This document shows positions 25,651-39,230 of a stretch of DNA of 64,000 nt, in pieces. The notes beneath the pieces were generated by a model that ran no database searches, was not told where the DNA came from, and saw only the letters and a program-made list of their open reading frames with translations. The DNA comes from Apis mellifera (Eukaryota; Arthropoda; Insecta; Hymenoptera; Apidae): contig NC_037651.1 of NCBI RefSeq assembly GCF_003254395.2, positions 992,001-1,056,000 of the forward strand. The letters are read 5' to 3'. Each line of letters begins with the position of its first letter. The first letter of the stretch is position 1. The translations under genes and the position numbers were made by a program.

Positions 25651-28600
25651 AAAAGAAATGCAGAATGTAAAAGGATTAAAGAGTGAAAATAAATATTAAA
25701 ATAAATTAATATTTGGAATAATAGTAAATAAGTGTTAGATTATTGTTTGTGAAATATTTCATATTTATTAAATATTCTGACAAACAATAATTGTTGCATG
25801 TTAATTTAAAGTTTAAAGAAAATTTGAAAAATATTCTAAAATCATAAAAATATTTGAAAAATATTTTATTTTTTTGTTTTTTATTAATTCGTTTAAAAAC
25901 TTAATAAACTTCAAATATAAGTATTTCATTAAAAGTATACGAAAAAAATAATTTGACAAATCTAACTGTAAAATTGATATACTATAAAAATTAGAAAATT
26001 TTGGCTTATTAAATTTTTCTTCTTATAATCTTCGATCATTCTAGAACTTTTATTTTTAGAAAAGAAAAATATAAATTTTATTTTTATATAATATTTAAAA
26101 TTATTTTTAAAATTATTTTTATATAATAAATGTTTTCTCGTGTGCTTTTTTTATACAAATTTAAAATATAACATATAAGATGATAAAAAAAATTGTTGAA
26201 AAGAATAATAAAGAATTTGCATTTAAAAAACAATCTGGTATTAGTGTGAAAAATTTAAATTATTAAATATTACTCTAATAAATAGAAAAGATAATAATTA
26301 ATGAAATATTTCAATTATAATAATTTTAATCTTTTGAAAAAGATGTATTAAATTTGTATTAAATCTAATTTTGATTAATATTATTTTTCATTATTAACAA
26401 TCTAAGAATTAAGAATTATTAAGAATTTAATCACTTTAGCTACAAAAATCTAATAAATAATAATTATAATAGTAATTTTGAATAATGTAAAATATTTCAT
26501 TTTTGTTAAACTGTAACTCTTAATAATTTTAAATCTTTTTTCTTTAACATTCTCTATCTGATTCTCTCTTATATTAACTATATTGATATATACATAAAAA
26601 ATATTATAATAAATATTATAATTAGATTTAAATATTAAAACATTTATAATTATTTAAATTAAATACTATAAATATTATAAACTATGAATATTATATTTTT
26701 ATAAATTCAATTATAAAAATTGAAATTAAATATAGATTTATGAATAAAATATAAAAATTCACATATCATACATTTCTTTATATTTTTTAAATTTAAATTT
26801 CTTACAAATATTATACTATACTATAATTAATTAATAATTATATTATAATTTGGATTGAAATTTTTCTCATCTTCTTTTTATATTTTCGTTTTACATATAA
26901 AATAATAGATACAATGTGAACATTTTACTGTTATTAGCAAATATTTCATCAATTAATATTATATTATGTTTATTAATCAGATAATGAAATATTATAGTTG
27001 GAATTAGCATTTAATTTCGCCCATTGTTAAATTAACACATAATTAATCGATTAAATTATCCAATGGAGAATTTGTGACGAAGAAGGGAATTGCTCGACGT
27101 GTAATTAAAACAGATCGCAATAAAATTATTGAGAAAATATAATTCGTATTAAAAATATATAATTCGATTAAAGCGTTTCAAATGTATGATTGTTCATAAT
27201 CAAAATCTTATTTTCACATGTAATGAATATGTAATATAACATAAGAACAGAAAAATTATATGAACACTGAATTTTATTATAAAGAATGTGAATATAAAAC
27301 ATAATTAATATTTATATCTGAAAATTGCGTGTTCTATTTTCTATAATTTCTGAAGATATAACCAATATTTACATTTCCAATACATATCAATTTTATATTT
27401 CATATAGAATTAATATTCAAATATATTTCATATATTTTTTAACATGATAAATCTAAAAACTATTTATATAAAATATTAGTGTATTTGTGAAATACTTTTG
27501 GATACACGAGAATTAATAATTTTAATTATTATTATTTTTTTTCTATATTAGTCAGAAATCGATATATAGAATATTAATATTTGTTTGATACCTTTAAATC
27601 ATTTTAAATTATTTAAGACAAATACAAAATTCACAAATATCTGTTGAGACTTATTTATTAAATTACAAGCAATTTAAATTCACGTTAGATGAAATAAGAA
27701 TAGATAATATATTATCTGACAAAGAGAGATTTCATTCTCTTTTCGTTTCGCTTTGTCTAACTTTGCAAACTTCGATTTTTTATAACTTAATAAATAATAA
27801 ATATCTTCATCTTCTACATATTCCAATCATTATATAAAATTACTAAAACTATCACAAATGTTAAAAATTTAATATTATCTATCATATTGTTATTATAAAT
27901 GAAATAAATGTAATGAATTTTTAATAAAATTTTTATATAATTATTAATAACTTCATAAAAAATATTATTAAAATTTAATTTAACAAATTCAATTGTTTTT
28001 ATATTCATATATTCATATATTTTTAAGAATATATTCTTAAAAACAAAATTGAAATTATTAAAATTAAAATCTTAATCTTGTTATTTTTTATTATTAATAA
28101 TTTTTTACTTTAATATTTACGTTTATACTTTAGAATTTAAATATTTCACCACATATTGCTTGTTCTTTTCACATAATCATTTCAAAAATTTAAAAAAATT
28201 ATTTCTATTAATGATAATTAACAATTTTATTCATTATGAATTTTGAATTCTTTATTATTAAAGAAAAACCATCCAATTCAATTATATGAATAATAATATC
28301 GAAATTATAATATACAATTTATTTTTATAACAAAAATTATTTAATGATTTATATTTAAAAAGTAAATTTTGAATGGACGCAAAATTTTATATGTAACTAT
28401 CTAATAAATTAGCTAAAGAATCTTCTAATATTTTTAATCTTTTCTCTATGATTAGAAAAAGATTATAGAATTATATATAAAAATTGAATGTAATCTTGAA
28501 ATCTTAATGGAAAAAATTACATAGAAAAGATCAAATATATTCACTTCAAGAATAATTTAACATTTTTTTCAATCAATTCTAACTAATAAATGAAGTTATA

Positions 28601-28990
28601 TTATTTTATACTTTTTTAACGATTATCGATAACTAACAATCGATAACTCCAAAAAATATAACTAATTATATCGCAATTAGAAATACACAATAAAAATTTT
28701 AAAAAATATAAAAAATTAATAACGAAAATAATTGAAAAAGTTTTCTCTGCATGATATATCCGTTTCGATTTTTTCGAAATTATATAATATAATATACACA
28801 ATATCAATACACAATATTTTTTTATATTATTTTTATTAGAAAAAAAAATTAATTCCCTCTTCTATTATTATTTTCAAATTATTTAATAAAAATACAAATA
28901 AATTTCGTTTTTAATTTTTTTTGAACAAAAACTTGAACTATAATTAAGTGAAAAATCTCATTGCTACAAAGAGCGATAATTATTTATTAA
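25651..28990. other. AT-rich gene-free stretch
   Basis: AT-rich background containing one MITE-like copy at about 27,613-27,800. No gene is supported. Confidence 0.6.
27613..27800. repeat. MITE-like palindromic repeat, copy B
   Basis: This copy is similar to the one near 139-345 across most of its length: 'acaaatacaaaa', then 'tttattaaattacaagcaa' and 'gttagatgaa', then a right arm with 'tttcattctc' and 'tttgtctaacttt' that mirrors the left. The arms pair imperfectly. No coding capacity is seen. Confidence 0.5.
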
Positions 28991-29650
28991 AACTTTTCGA
29001 AACTTCGAAACTTATGATCCTCGTTTGAGAGATTGAAGGGAACGTCGGTCAATCTTCACGCCGCGTTTTCTCTGTAATTTCCCACAAAGAACTTTATCCC
29101 CTTCGAGAATCACCCGCGTCAATCCGCGGGGAAAGAAAGTAAGTCGTGAAAATGGTTCATAAATCTGGCGAAGAACGCGAACAAATGTCACGAAAATCTC
29201 GGCTGCCAGCAACTTCAGCCACTGTGTGATACGTATCGAACCGTAGACGATGAAAATTCCGACAACATACGACGAACTTGTACTTCCGGCAAGTTTTCTC
29301 CCGATCCCTACGAGTACACTTCCACCTACGAGTAAATCAGAATGGGATCAAAGGATCGTAGGATCGAGTCGACGTATGGATAGGCCGAGACCTGTATTCG
29401 TTCCCACCTCATCGTATGTTCCCTCCCGTGCCGTCTTTGTATATCTTACGTGTATCGACATCGGTAAAAAAAAAAACAAATCTCTCGAGAGTTTCCGCTC
29501 ATTCTACACGTGATACTTGAAAAACACGTAGTCTGAGATAATATCCGTGTACATTTGCATACTTTTTACGCGCGATGTGAAAATAGATGAAAGAAAGAAA
29601 AACGAAGGGGAAGAGAGAAATAAAATGAGGGGAGAAGAGAAATATGTAGA
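28991..29650. other. Balanced-composition island, function unknown
   Basis: About 650 bp with many CpGs (for example around 29,050-29,130). Frames at 29,012-29,212 (minus) and 29,250-29,513 (plus) are short and of unknown type. No clear exon signals were found. Confidence 0.35.
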
Positions 29651-30289
29651 TACGGATTTGAAGAAAATATGAAAATAATTTGTAATAATGAATTGAATTT
29701 TATTTTTATTTCACATTACAAAGTGTTACATATAAAGTTTTGATTTTTAATGTATTTTATTATATTTTATAATAATATAGAAGGATTTCATGCTATAAAA
29801 ATTACTATTTCTATAAAAATTGTGCGATTGTTTCTATATAACGCGATTAAAGATAAAAAAATATAGAAAAAAATTTTTTCTTAAGAAAATAACAAACATA
29901 CATAAGAAGATATTATCAAATAATGGATAGAAAAACTACATTCAAAAAGCGACATCAATGGAATTTAATTTTAAGCGATTCTGATGATTAAATTATAACT
30001 TTATCTATTTTTTTATTTTAAATTATTCTATATATATAATGTATAATAAGTAAAATAAAAAAACTTTTATGTTTTTGTTATTTATTTTATTTTAAAATAA
30101 CAAATTTAAATAATATAATATTATTTTCTATAATATTAAAATAGAAACTATTAATTTAATTTTAACTTTTTGCTCTCTTGATTTTGTATAAATATATATA
30201 TCTCTCGCGTTTTAGAAATTTTACTATATATTTTATAACTCTAAATAAAAAAAATATATAGATGTAGATTATTTAATGATATTTAGTTG

Positions 30290-30343
<54 letters not shown>

Positions 30344-33300
30344 AAATACGAAGATAACAATTTTTATATCAATATCTATCCAGAATTTTTATATTATTCA
30401 ATTTCGGATTTTAATAATTTTCTAATAAAATTAAGTAATAAATTATTACTTAATATTATTATATTTATGAATATAATATATAAGTAGATAAATATATCAA
30501 ATAATGTAAATCTACTTAAATTTCAAAATTTTGATTAAAAGGAAAAATAGTAAAATTTCTCGTTAAAAGAGAAACTATAATTTTCTATCTTATTGTGAAA
30601 CATAATTTTTTAAGTTTTATGTTAAATAAAAAAATTGATTTATTAATACTTAAATATTATCATAAATATTATCGTATTTTATATTATCATTATATTATAA
30701 CTTTATATTATAACATATAAAAATATGTTAATTTCTAAATTTCCATTTATAATTCCATTCTGCAATTATAATATTTCCAAATATATTTATCAATTTCTTG
30801 AATCTTCATTCTTAAATTTTTGTCCAAACATAAAATTATTTCAATTAAAATTTTATTTTTTATAATTTTATTTGTATTACTATGATTATAAATAATGTAT
30901 GATAACATTATCATTAAGGAACGTTAGTTTGAAGTCTTGGAGAGATTCATTAAAGATTCATTTTGGACACAGCGCTTAATCACTGTGGAATGTCGCAATA
31001 ATACATACATTTGCATGCAGTGTATGTTCAGAGGAAAAAGGGAAGAACTTTGAGAGAAAGATTCAAGTTGGGAAAACAGAGAAACCACGTACGAAAGGAT
31101 AGAGGATGGTATCATTCTGAATGAAACAGAAATTTTGTAGAAGGATAAAGCGACGATGTGGGAATGTAAAAGAGAATACGTTGGTATTTTATGATTAACG
31201 ATATCATTATTTAGAAAAGTTTTCTGTCATATAATTATTTAATTTACAAAAAATTATACAATATGTTTCACAATTCTATTCGTTTGAAATATGTTTCAAA
31301 CCAAACACAGAAAAAATTATTTTTTTTATAAATAGATACATAAAAAGGCTTAAAGATAATTTTTTTTTAATTTTAATTTTTTTTTTTTTAATTTTGTTTG
31401 CTCAATTTTGTAAAATATGAAATTTTGAATATAAAAGCATTAAGATTCTATCTTTTATATATTTTTTTCTGTTTATATGTTTGTCTCATTTTTATTCTAA
31501 TATCTCTTTTTTATTCTAATAATCTCTTATATTCTATAAATCTTAAATATATTATATATTTAAAAAACTTATAAATTATAAAAACAAATTTTACAATACA
31601 ATTATATAATAAATTCTATAATATTGTGTTTTTTGCTAAATCTCTAAAAATTTTATTTATAACATACATTTATATTTATTACAATATAATATAAAAAGTA
31701 AAATGTAATTATTTTATTAATAAACAATCATGTATTTATGTAAATTTGATGAACATTGGGGATACATTAAAATGGCGGTTTATAGACAAGGCAATTCAAT
31801 TAGACTTGTCGATTAATTAATGTGAGAAGCGACATGTATTCGTGCACTTGCGAATGAATAGAGAATTCCTAAGCATCTTAGAAGGAGTAAATTATTCTTT
31901 CGAGAAGCAACTGCTGTAAATCTTTCCTAAATCCACTCACCTTACATTTTATCGAAGTTTAAACTTATTTAATTAAACGAATATATTTTCTATTATTAAA
32001 AAGTTTAAAAAGATATTTATATTCTCTTTTATTGTATCTATTAATGCTTCTTAATTAGATTTTTTTAAACTAAAATGAATATAAATTTTTTATATAAATA
32101 AAAATAAAAATTCGAATAGAATAAATTAACCAAATAATAATGTATTAAACAAAATTTCATAAAATTAATGTACTCACATATAAGTTCAAAAATAACGATT
32201 ATTGAGGAAGGACTATTAAAATCTCATTTCTTTATGAAAAATTGAATATCTTTAAATTCTATTGTGTTAGTTCGTTTTGAAAGACTGGAGTGGATAAAGA
32301 GGCATTAAGGTACGAATCCTCGACATAGAGACTGGCGAATTCGAATATTATTCACACTCAATTTAACTTATTGAGAGCCACGAGATGCTGCTTGATGGCT
32401 TAAGCTACAATAGCGTAACAATTAATCGCTGAATAGAGTATCTCAGTGCACCGTAATTTCCTGTTATTTGTCAAAACCATCCTCTTAACGTTCCTGCAAA
32501 ACACATGCACTATTAACTTCTATCATTTATTATTGTAATATAAGAATTGATTCCAATATTCATTTAATGATCATCTATGAATTATCTTTAAATAATTGAA
32601 TTTGAATTATTATATCCTTTCATTTTTTAATCTCAAATTAAATTTGATTTATATGTATCGACATATTATTTATCATCGCAACATTAATTAAAGAAGAAGT
32701 AAAAAAAAAAAGAAACAATATCTAAGAACATTATAATTTTATTTATTTGTACATGTTTATATTAATATTTATAAAGAATAATAGTTAACTAATAATACGT
32801 AAAAATTAAATATTCAATACATCATTTTATAATATTAATTTTATAAGTTTTTATGTGATGTATACAATGACATATTACATATAAATGATGCAACATATTA
32901 TTTCAAAATTTTAAAAATAGTAATAAACATTCTTCGTTGGAATTTTATTTAGTAAAATAATTAAATTAATTCAAAGAATTATGGAAGCAATGTTAAACAT
33001 AAGTTAAAGATAGTATTTATAAAATTTTAATTACTTTAATCTTAAAAAACTTTCTTATTAGATATTAAGAACTATAATTTATGTTAAATGCATAAAAAAA
33101 TATCAATATCAAGAAAATGAATATAATACATTTAGAAAATTACGCCAATATGAGAATTATTATTAAGATGTACAAAATAATGTACTGTCTGAAATTAATA
33201 TACTTAATTCATTTTGAAATCAATTACTACACTTTTCATCGATTTATTTTACACGTATTATTAATACGTGCAGTAATCATTATAAAATATGAGAGAAATA

Positions 33301-33823
33301 AGAAACATAAACATAAACGCGACTTAAAAGAATTAAATTACAATTAAAATTATACTACTGACTGGTTTTATAAATAGTTATATCGGATATCCAATTGTAT
33401 ATTATTTTTTAATATCATTTTTGCCCTATAATAAAATTTTTTTCTATTGTGTCATCTTAGATTGAGAAAATCTTTCCCAAATGAAACTTAAATATATGCT
33501 TAATATATTAAACGTGATGCAATGTTCTCTGCTTTAAGTTTTTTGCCATTTATGTTAATTATATAGTTAGAATTATCTTTTATTTATTTGTTTATGAGAA
33601 GAATAATATAACTTCATACATATAAATAAACATGAATCTATCACATGATATTGCAATTAAATCGCATTTGTATCATGTAATATTATACTTCCATCTTGTG
33701 TAAGGCAAAATTTCTTTATCCACTCGTTTATGTATATTAGTACGTTTTTATTAATATTGATTTAAAGATTTATTAAAAAAGCGATTTCCTAATCAGAGAG
33801 CTATGGTACATAATGACAAAAAT
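29651..33823. other. AT-rich stretch before the gene cluster
   Basis: AT-rich background with a (TA)n tract at 30,296-30,339. Less AT-biased patches lie at about 30,900-31,190, 31,770-31,940 and 32,270-32,500. The last 100 bases or so are presumably the 3' untranslated region of the zinc-finger gene. A TTTATT at 33,769-33,774 is an AATAAA signal on the minus strand. Confidence 0.5.
30296..30339. repeat. (TA)n microsatellite
   Basis: A pure TA run of 22 units. Confidence 0.95.
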
Positions 33824-36800
33824 TCACGTATTTTGTACTAAGCTTAACCAACTTCGGCCTTCCCCACCAACCGATGTTGGAAATCGAATTTGCACTAATC
33901 GAACGGCATTTTTCTCATCTTCTTCTTCTTTATATTCTGAAATAGTTGGTACAACTATTGTTTCCCCATCTTCAGTTTCATTATAATTGTATACTTCTTC
34001 TACTTGTTCTGAATCTTCAACTTTGCATTCCATTACTTCATTTTCCACAAAATTCATCTAAAATTATGAAGTTTTAATTTGTTATATTAAAATATTTTGA
34101 ACATGTATATACCTCTCCATCAGCAAGATGATTTACTTCTTCATCTGCAACATTTTCTTCTTTTGAAATATTTAATACATCTTCTTCATTATACATTTGA
34201 TCCTCATTTTGCTGTTGTATAATAACATGATCTTTTAATTCTGTCACATATAAATCATTTTCATCTAACTAAAAAACAAAAAAAATATAGAAAAAATTAA
34301 TAAATATACCATAAGATAAAAAATAAAAGGATAAATATATTTTATTACTTGATCATTTTCTGCCTCATCCACTAAAAATTCCACATTACCATCAGAAATT
34401 GTTATGACTTGATCATCTTCTGTAGTGAGTCGCGGTTGATTGACCACAATAGTATCATTTAAATGACCCTAAAAATTTACATAAATATTCGTATCATAAC
34501 TCTTGGATAAAAAAAAAATTTTATTATAATATCATATCACTTCAACCTGAGTTTGCATATGAGCATACAATAAAGGTTTTCTCATAAAACCCATTCCGCA
34601 TACAAGACATTCATATGGTTTTTTATCACTATGTATAAATCGATGTGCATTTCTATTATCTCGACTATTAAATGCTTTTCCACAAACCTAAAATTTCATA
34701 TAAAATAAATAAATAATTTCAGATAAAATTTCAGATAAAAATAAAATATTAAGTTAATATTAAATAAACGATTTTAAATACCTCACAAAGATAAGGTTTC
34801 TCTCCAGTATGTATGCGCATATGTTTTTTGAAATGTTCAGGATATACAAATGTTGCTGTACATATATCGCATTTGTATGGTCTTTCACCAGTATGGGCTG
34901 CTTTTATATGATAGTCTAATAATCTTCGCCGTTTAAATCCTTTTCCGCAATCATCACATTTATACCTTTTATCATTATAATGTGTTGCACGTTTGTGCGA
35001 TTGTAAATTTGATCGTTGACTAAAAAATTATAAAAATATAAATTATTTTTACATTTAATATACATTTAAGAAATACATAAATAAACATGCCTAAATGTAG
35101 CTCCACAAAATTCACACTGATATGGTTTCTCTCCAGTATGTGTTCTTTCATGATCTCTAATTTCAGCTTTACGGGCAAATGCTTTACCACATACTCTACA
35201 TATGTAAGGTTTGTAACCAGTGTGCACTATATTATGCACTTCCAAATTATGTGGTGATCCAAATGCTTTTCCTATAATTTTATAATTTTTATGTATATTA
35301 TAAAATTGCTTCAAATATTACAAAAAAAATATAGAAAAAATTAATAAATATACCATAAGATAAAAAATGAATGAAAAATAAATAAACAAAACATACCGCA
35401 TTGGTGACAAACATATTCTTTTACACCATTATGAGTTCTTTCATGTTGATTAAGATTTTGTTGACTTAAAAATGTTTTATTACATTGTGAACATTCATAT
35501 GGACGAGGTCGTATCTCATGTGTTTTTACATGAGCTTTGTAAGTATATTTTGAAGCAAAATCTTTACCACAATTTTCACATACATATGGACGAACACCTG
35601 TATGTGTATTGATATGTTCCTCTAATAAATTTCTGGAACTATAAATATAATAAATTATAATATACATAAGTTAACCTATATATCACTTAAAAATTGCAAT
35701 TTGTGTTTACCTATATCGTTTACCACAAGTTTCACATGGCCAAGATTTTACTTGTGGATAATGTATTCTTTTATGAATTCTAAACAATCGCAAATTACTA
35801 AATATTCTATTACATATTTCACATTGAAAATCTCCTTCTTCTTTAGCAACATGATCATCAAGATGAACAGATAGTTCATTTCTTTTTTTAAAATCGTCAC
35901 CACATATATCACAAATGTATAAACGAGTTTCATGCACACTTCTTACATGAGCAATAATAGATTTTGCATCTCCTACAGCTTTATCTTCTTCATTTGTACA
36001 TAACAAACAAGTATATGTAGAACCATCTCTAGATACAATCTAGAAAAGCAAATAAAAAATAAAGAAATATTATTGTATTAATATAAATTATTATATATTT
36101 ATATTTCTATGGTAATATAAATTAGTAATATGATAATTACTCGTTCTTGAGAAGGTTCAACTTTTGGTGTAATTTTTGTTCGTTTTATCCTTTTTCTTTC
36201 CTCAGCATTACTTGTTTCTGGTATAGGTTCAACTTTAAGAATGATTTCCTCTGGCTCACAAGAAGGTTCTTCTTCTTCTTCCTCTAATCTTTCTTCTTCT
36301 CCTTCCATGTCTTGTATTTCTTGTTCATCCTTCACATTAAATTTTAATATAATTATAATAAAATTAATATATTTTAATTTTAATATATTAAATATATTAA
36401 ATTATAATTATTAATATTAATATTTAGATTTTAATTAAATGAGTTTATTTTATACGTTACTTTTGTTATATATTTAATTTCTCCATCTGTATCTTGACTT
36501 TCTATGTTTTCTATGTAATCATGATCATTATATTCCTCCTCATTTTGAATATCAGATAATTTTTTTATAGTTTTCTTATAATTATTGAATAATTCTAATT
36601 TTATTTCCGATAGTCGATTTTCAAGTTCATCAATCTGCAAATGTTATTTATTTTTTAACTTTATGTATAATTTTATAAAACATAATAATTCATATCTCAT
36701 TTACCTCATTAAATAATTTATAACACTTTTTACATATAACAAGAGAATGCACATTCTCTTCATTTAAATCTGTTTCTAAGACAGTACAAATAGTATCTAC

Positions 36801-36926
36801 AAGTGGTTTTTCAGATGATGTTAAAGAATTTTCATTAAAGATTCGTATACTATTTCTAGTAGATACACCAACTTTACTATTACATATTAAACAATGAGTA
36901 CTATCTTTTTCTGAATCAGCTGTCAT
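33824..36926 (-). CDS. ZAD-domain C2H2 zinc-finger protein, 741 aa
   Basis: Predicted nuclear DNA-binding protein of the insect ZAD family. Eleven coding exons were rebuilt: 36926-36705, 36634-36461, 36329-36141, 36039-35711, 35638-35397, 35271-35091, 35019-34782, 34687-34547, 34468-34349, 34268-34113 and 34057-33824. They give a continuous frame. Residues 1-74 form the N-terminal ZAD: HCLIC near 11-15 and VICKKC near 63-68 supply its two Cys pairs. An acidic, Glu-rich linker follows (about 75-195). From about 205 to 570 come about 13 C2H2 fingers with TGEKPY-type linkers in places, such as CEICNRIF, CGKDFASK and CDICTATF. The last (CLVCGMGF) ends HMQTQ and lacks the usual final His. A long acidic tail (573-741) could be an activation or interaction surface. 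The intron between 35271-35091 and 35019-34782 needs a GC donor. The exon 8 end could be six bases further (34541). The start ATG lies 5' of the ZAD with a good context. Targets are unknown. Confidence 0.9.
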
Positions 36927-37004
36927 CTTTTTGGCAACTGCAAATATAATTATATATGTTAAAAATATGATTTCAATCTTAAAAATATGATAGAATAATA
37001 ATAA

Positions 37005-37056
<52 letters not shown>

Positions 37057-39230
37057 TATAATATATAGACATATATATCTATATTTTTTTTTTCTTTAAT
37101 TCTATTTATTTTTAATTTATATCAACATTTGTTGGTATTATATTTTTAAAAATTTTAAAATATTAAAACTTAAAAAAAGAAAATATTAAACATAATAAAG
37201 TGAATTATATTTTAAAAGTAATAATTGTGGTACTTTGTATTTCGCAGAATAATTTTTAATTTTCATACAAGCAAAAATAAAATTCATTAAAATAAAATTT
37301 TTATAATGGTCTCTCCTTATGTAATAGCATATGATGTGTACTGAGAAGAAAGCAACCATTGATATTGTTGCATTGTTGAACAATAACGTATCCGACGATT
37401 CATTCTATAAGTAAAGGAATAAGAAATAATGCGATGAAGCGTCTGACAAGATTGCTTTCGTCGTTCCATGCAACGAAGCATTCTGTTCTTTGCTCGCATC
37501 GATAAGTAACCGCTAAAATCCAATAACCCTAACAATAACGTGTGAGGAACAGTAAACAAAATATTTGCCTGCGTTCCTCGTCAAAATGAAGCCTTATAAT
37601 AAATGTAAAAAGTTGCCAGCACTGACTTGAAATTTTCGTGTCTCCGTTCGAACGATTGGCAGCGAGCAAAACGGCAAATGGGTTTTGATGCCATTTAAGT
37701 CCTCATGACAGGTAGGGTGGATGATTGCGATGAAAGTATAACGAAAAATACACTTCGAAATGATTGCCACTTTTTAGAACGTAAACGACAATTCGATGTC
37801 GCCTTCGCGTTAGGTGGAGGAACGCGATTGCGTATGCACGCGTCGAATGCCCTCTATCGGATCATTTCTACGCGTAATTCAGCCATATTTTACAGCATTT
37901 TAGTCCCTCCAAAATGTATAAAATTTTGAAAAATCCGTTGACATTTGAACATATTGATATTAAAAAATAAATGTTTTGATTAATAAAAATTAATTTTTAT
38001 TTAAAATTTATTTAGTCATTTTTTATATGTATAATTTAAATTTAAATAGTTTAATGGAAATGTATCGTAGTTAATATAAAATATTTTTATTTTTGTTCTT
38101 TCAATTAAATTGTAACCATATTTGACGTTAATATCTGTTACATGAATTTCCAGGGAATTTTATGTTGAATTTTATTGTTGGTGAACTTAAATTCTCATTT
38201 TAAATAATAATAAGTGCATCTCATTATTTGAATTACAAATTATATTATAATTATAAGTTATAACAATATTAATTAACATTGTATAATTTAATTTTTTAAA
38301 CAAAAAAAAATTATTTAACAGGATTATATTACATTTTTAATTGATAATATATTTGCTTAAAATTCCAAAATTTTTAAGTATAAAAAATAAAAGATAAACA
38401 TATAATTGTGTATCTATAAATTAATTAATATAGATAAATTAATATAGATAATATAGATAAAATATAGATAAGGTTAATTTATTAAACTGTAAGCAAATTG
38501 ATTTATTATTGATTTATTGATATTATTATATAAATTAAAGAAAAATAATTAATAATAATAAAAATTTTTTAATATTTTATTGTGGAATAATATAAAATAT
38601 TAATATTTAAAATAATATTAGCTTCCTATCTAAATTTATAAAATTTTTATTCATAATGTATTAAAAAAATAAATATAATGTAAAGAAAAGCACACAAATT
38701 GTAGATATGCCAAATACTATAGGTTATATAAATAAATCTATTTGTGAAAATTTTTAGATAGCTATAGAAGAGTAATGTTTTTTTTTTCTATTCTATAAGA
38801 ATGTTTCCATGAACCAATCACAATGTTTCTTTTATATTTACTTTTTTCTTTCTGTAGATAGACATTCAAAATACGATATAGTTAATGAAACACCGCCAAT
38901 TTTTAAATAGTAATGCTCCATTCTATGTTAAACATAATCATAAATGGAAACTGACAATCAGTTTGTAACATTGGTGCATGGAAATTGTTATTCTTTGAAG
39001 CAGAGGCGATCGATGAAAAACAGCCAACAACGTGCGCGTAGTTGGAGATACTTATTTTTATCAAAAAAGTTATTGTAGTTATCTAATTTCTTTAATTTAA
39101 TATTAATTTGAAACCATTCATTATTTATTCATATTCATGATTGTGACACTTAATTATTTAATTTGCCGATTGACAACAAATAAATCAAAAATTGTAATTA
39201 ATAACAAGTATTCAAACAGTCTTCTATGAA
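36927..39230. promoter_or_regulatory. Divergent upstream region, zinc-finger / glycerol kinase
   Basis: This interval lies between the start codons of two divergently oriented genes. A likely 3' splice site ('tatatttgcag' on the minus strand) lies about 12 bases before the zinc-finger ATG, so its 5' untranslated exon probably lies further upstream. The CpG-richer patch at 37,380-37,930 is a good candidate for that exon and a promoter. A (TA)n tract follows at 37,009-37,049. The rest to about 38,850 is AT-rich, and 38,870-39,060 is slightly richer and may hold the glycerol kinase promoter. No core promoter element was identified with confidence. Confidence 0.45.
37009..37049. repeat. (AT)n microsatellite
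   Basis: About 20 AT units, continuing imperfectly to about 37,078. It lies just upstream of the first coding exon of the zinc-finger gene. Confidence 0.9.
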
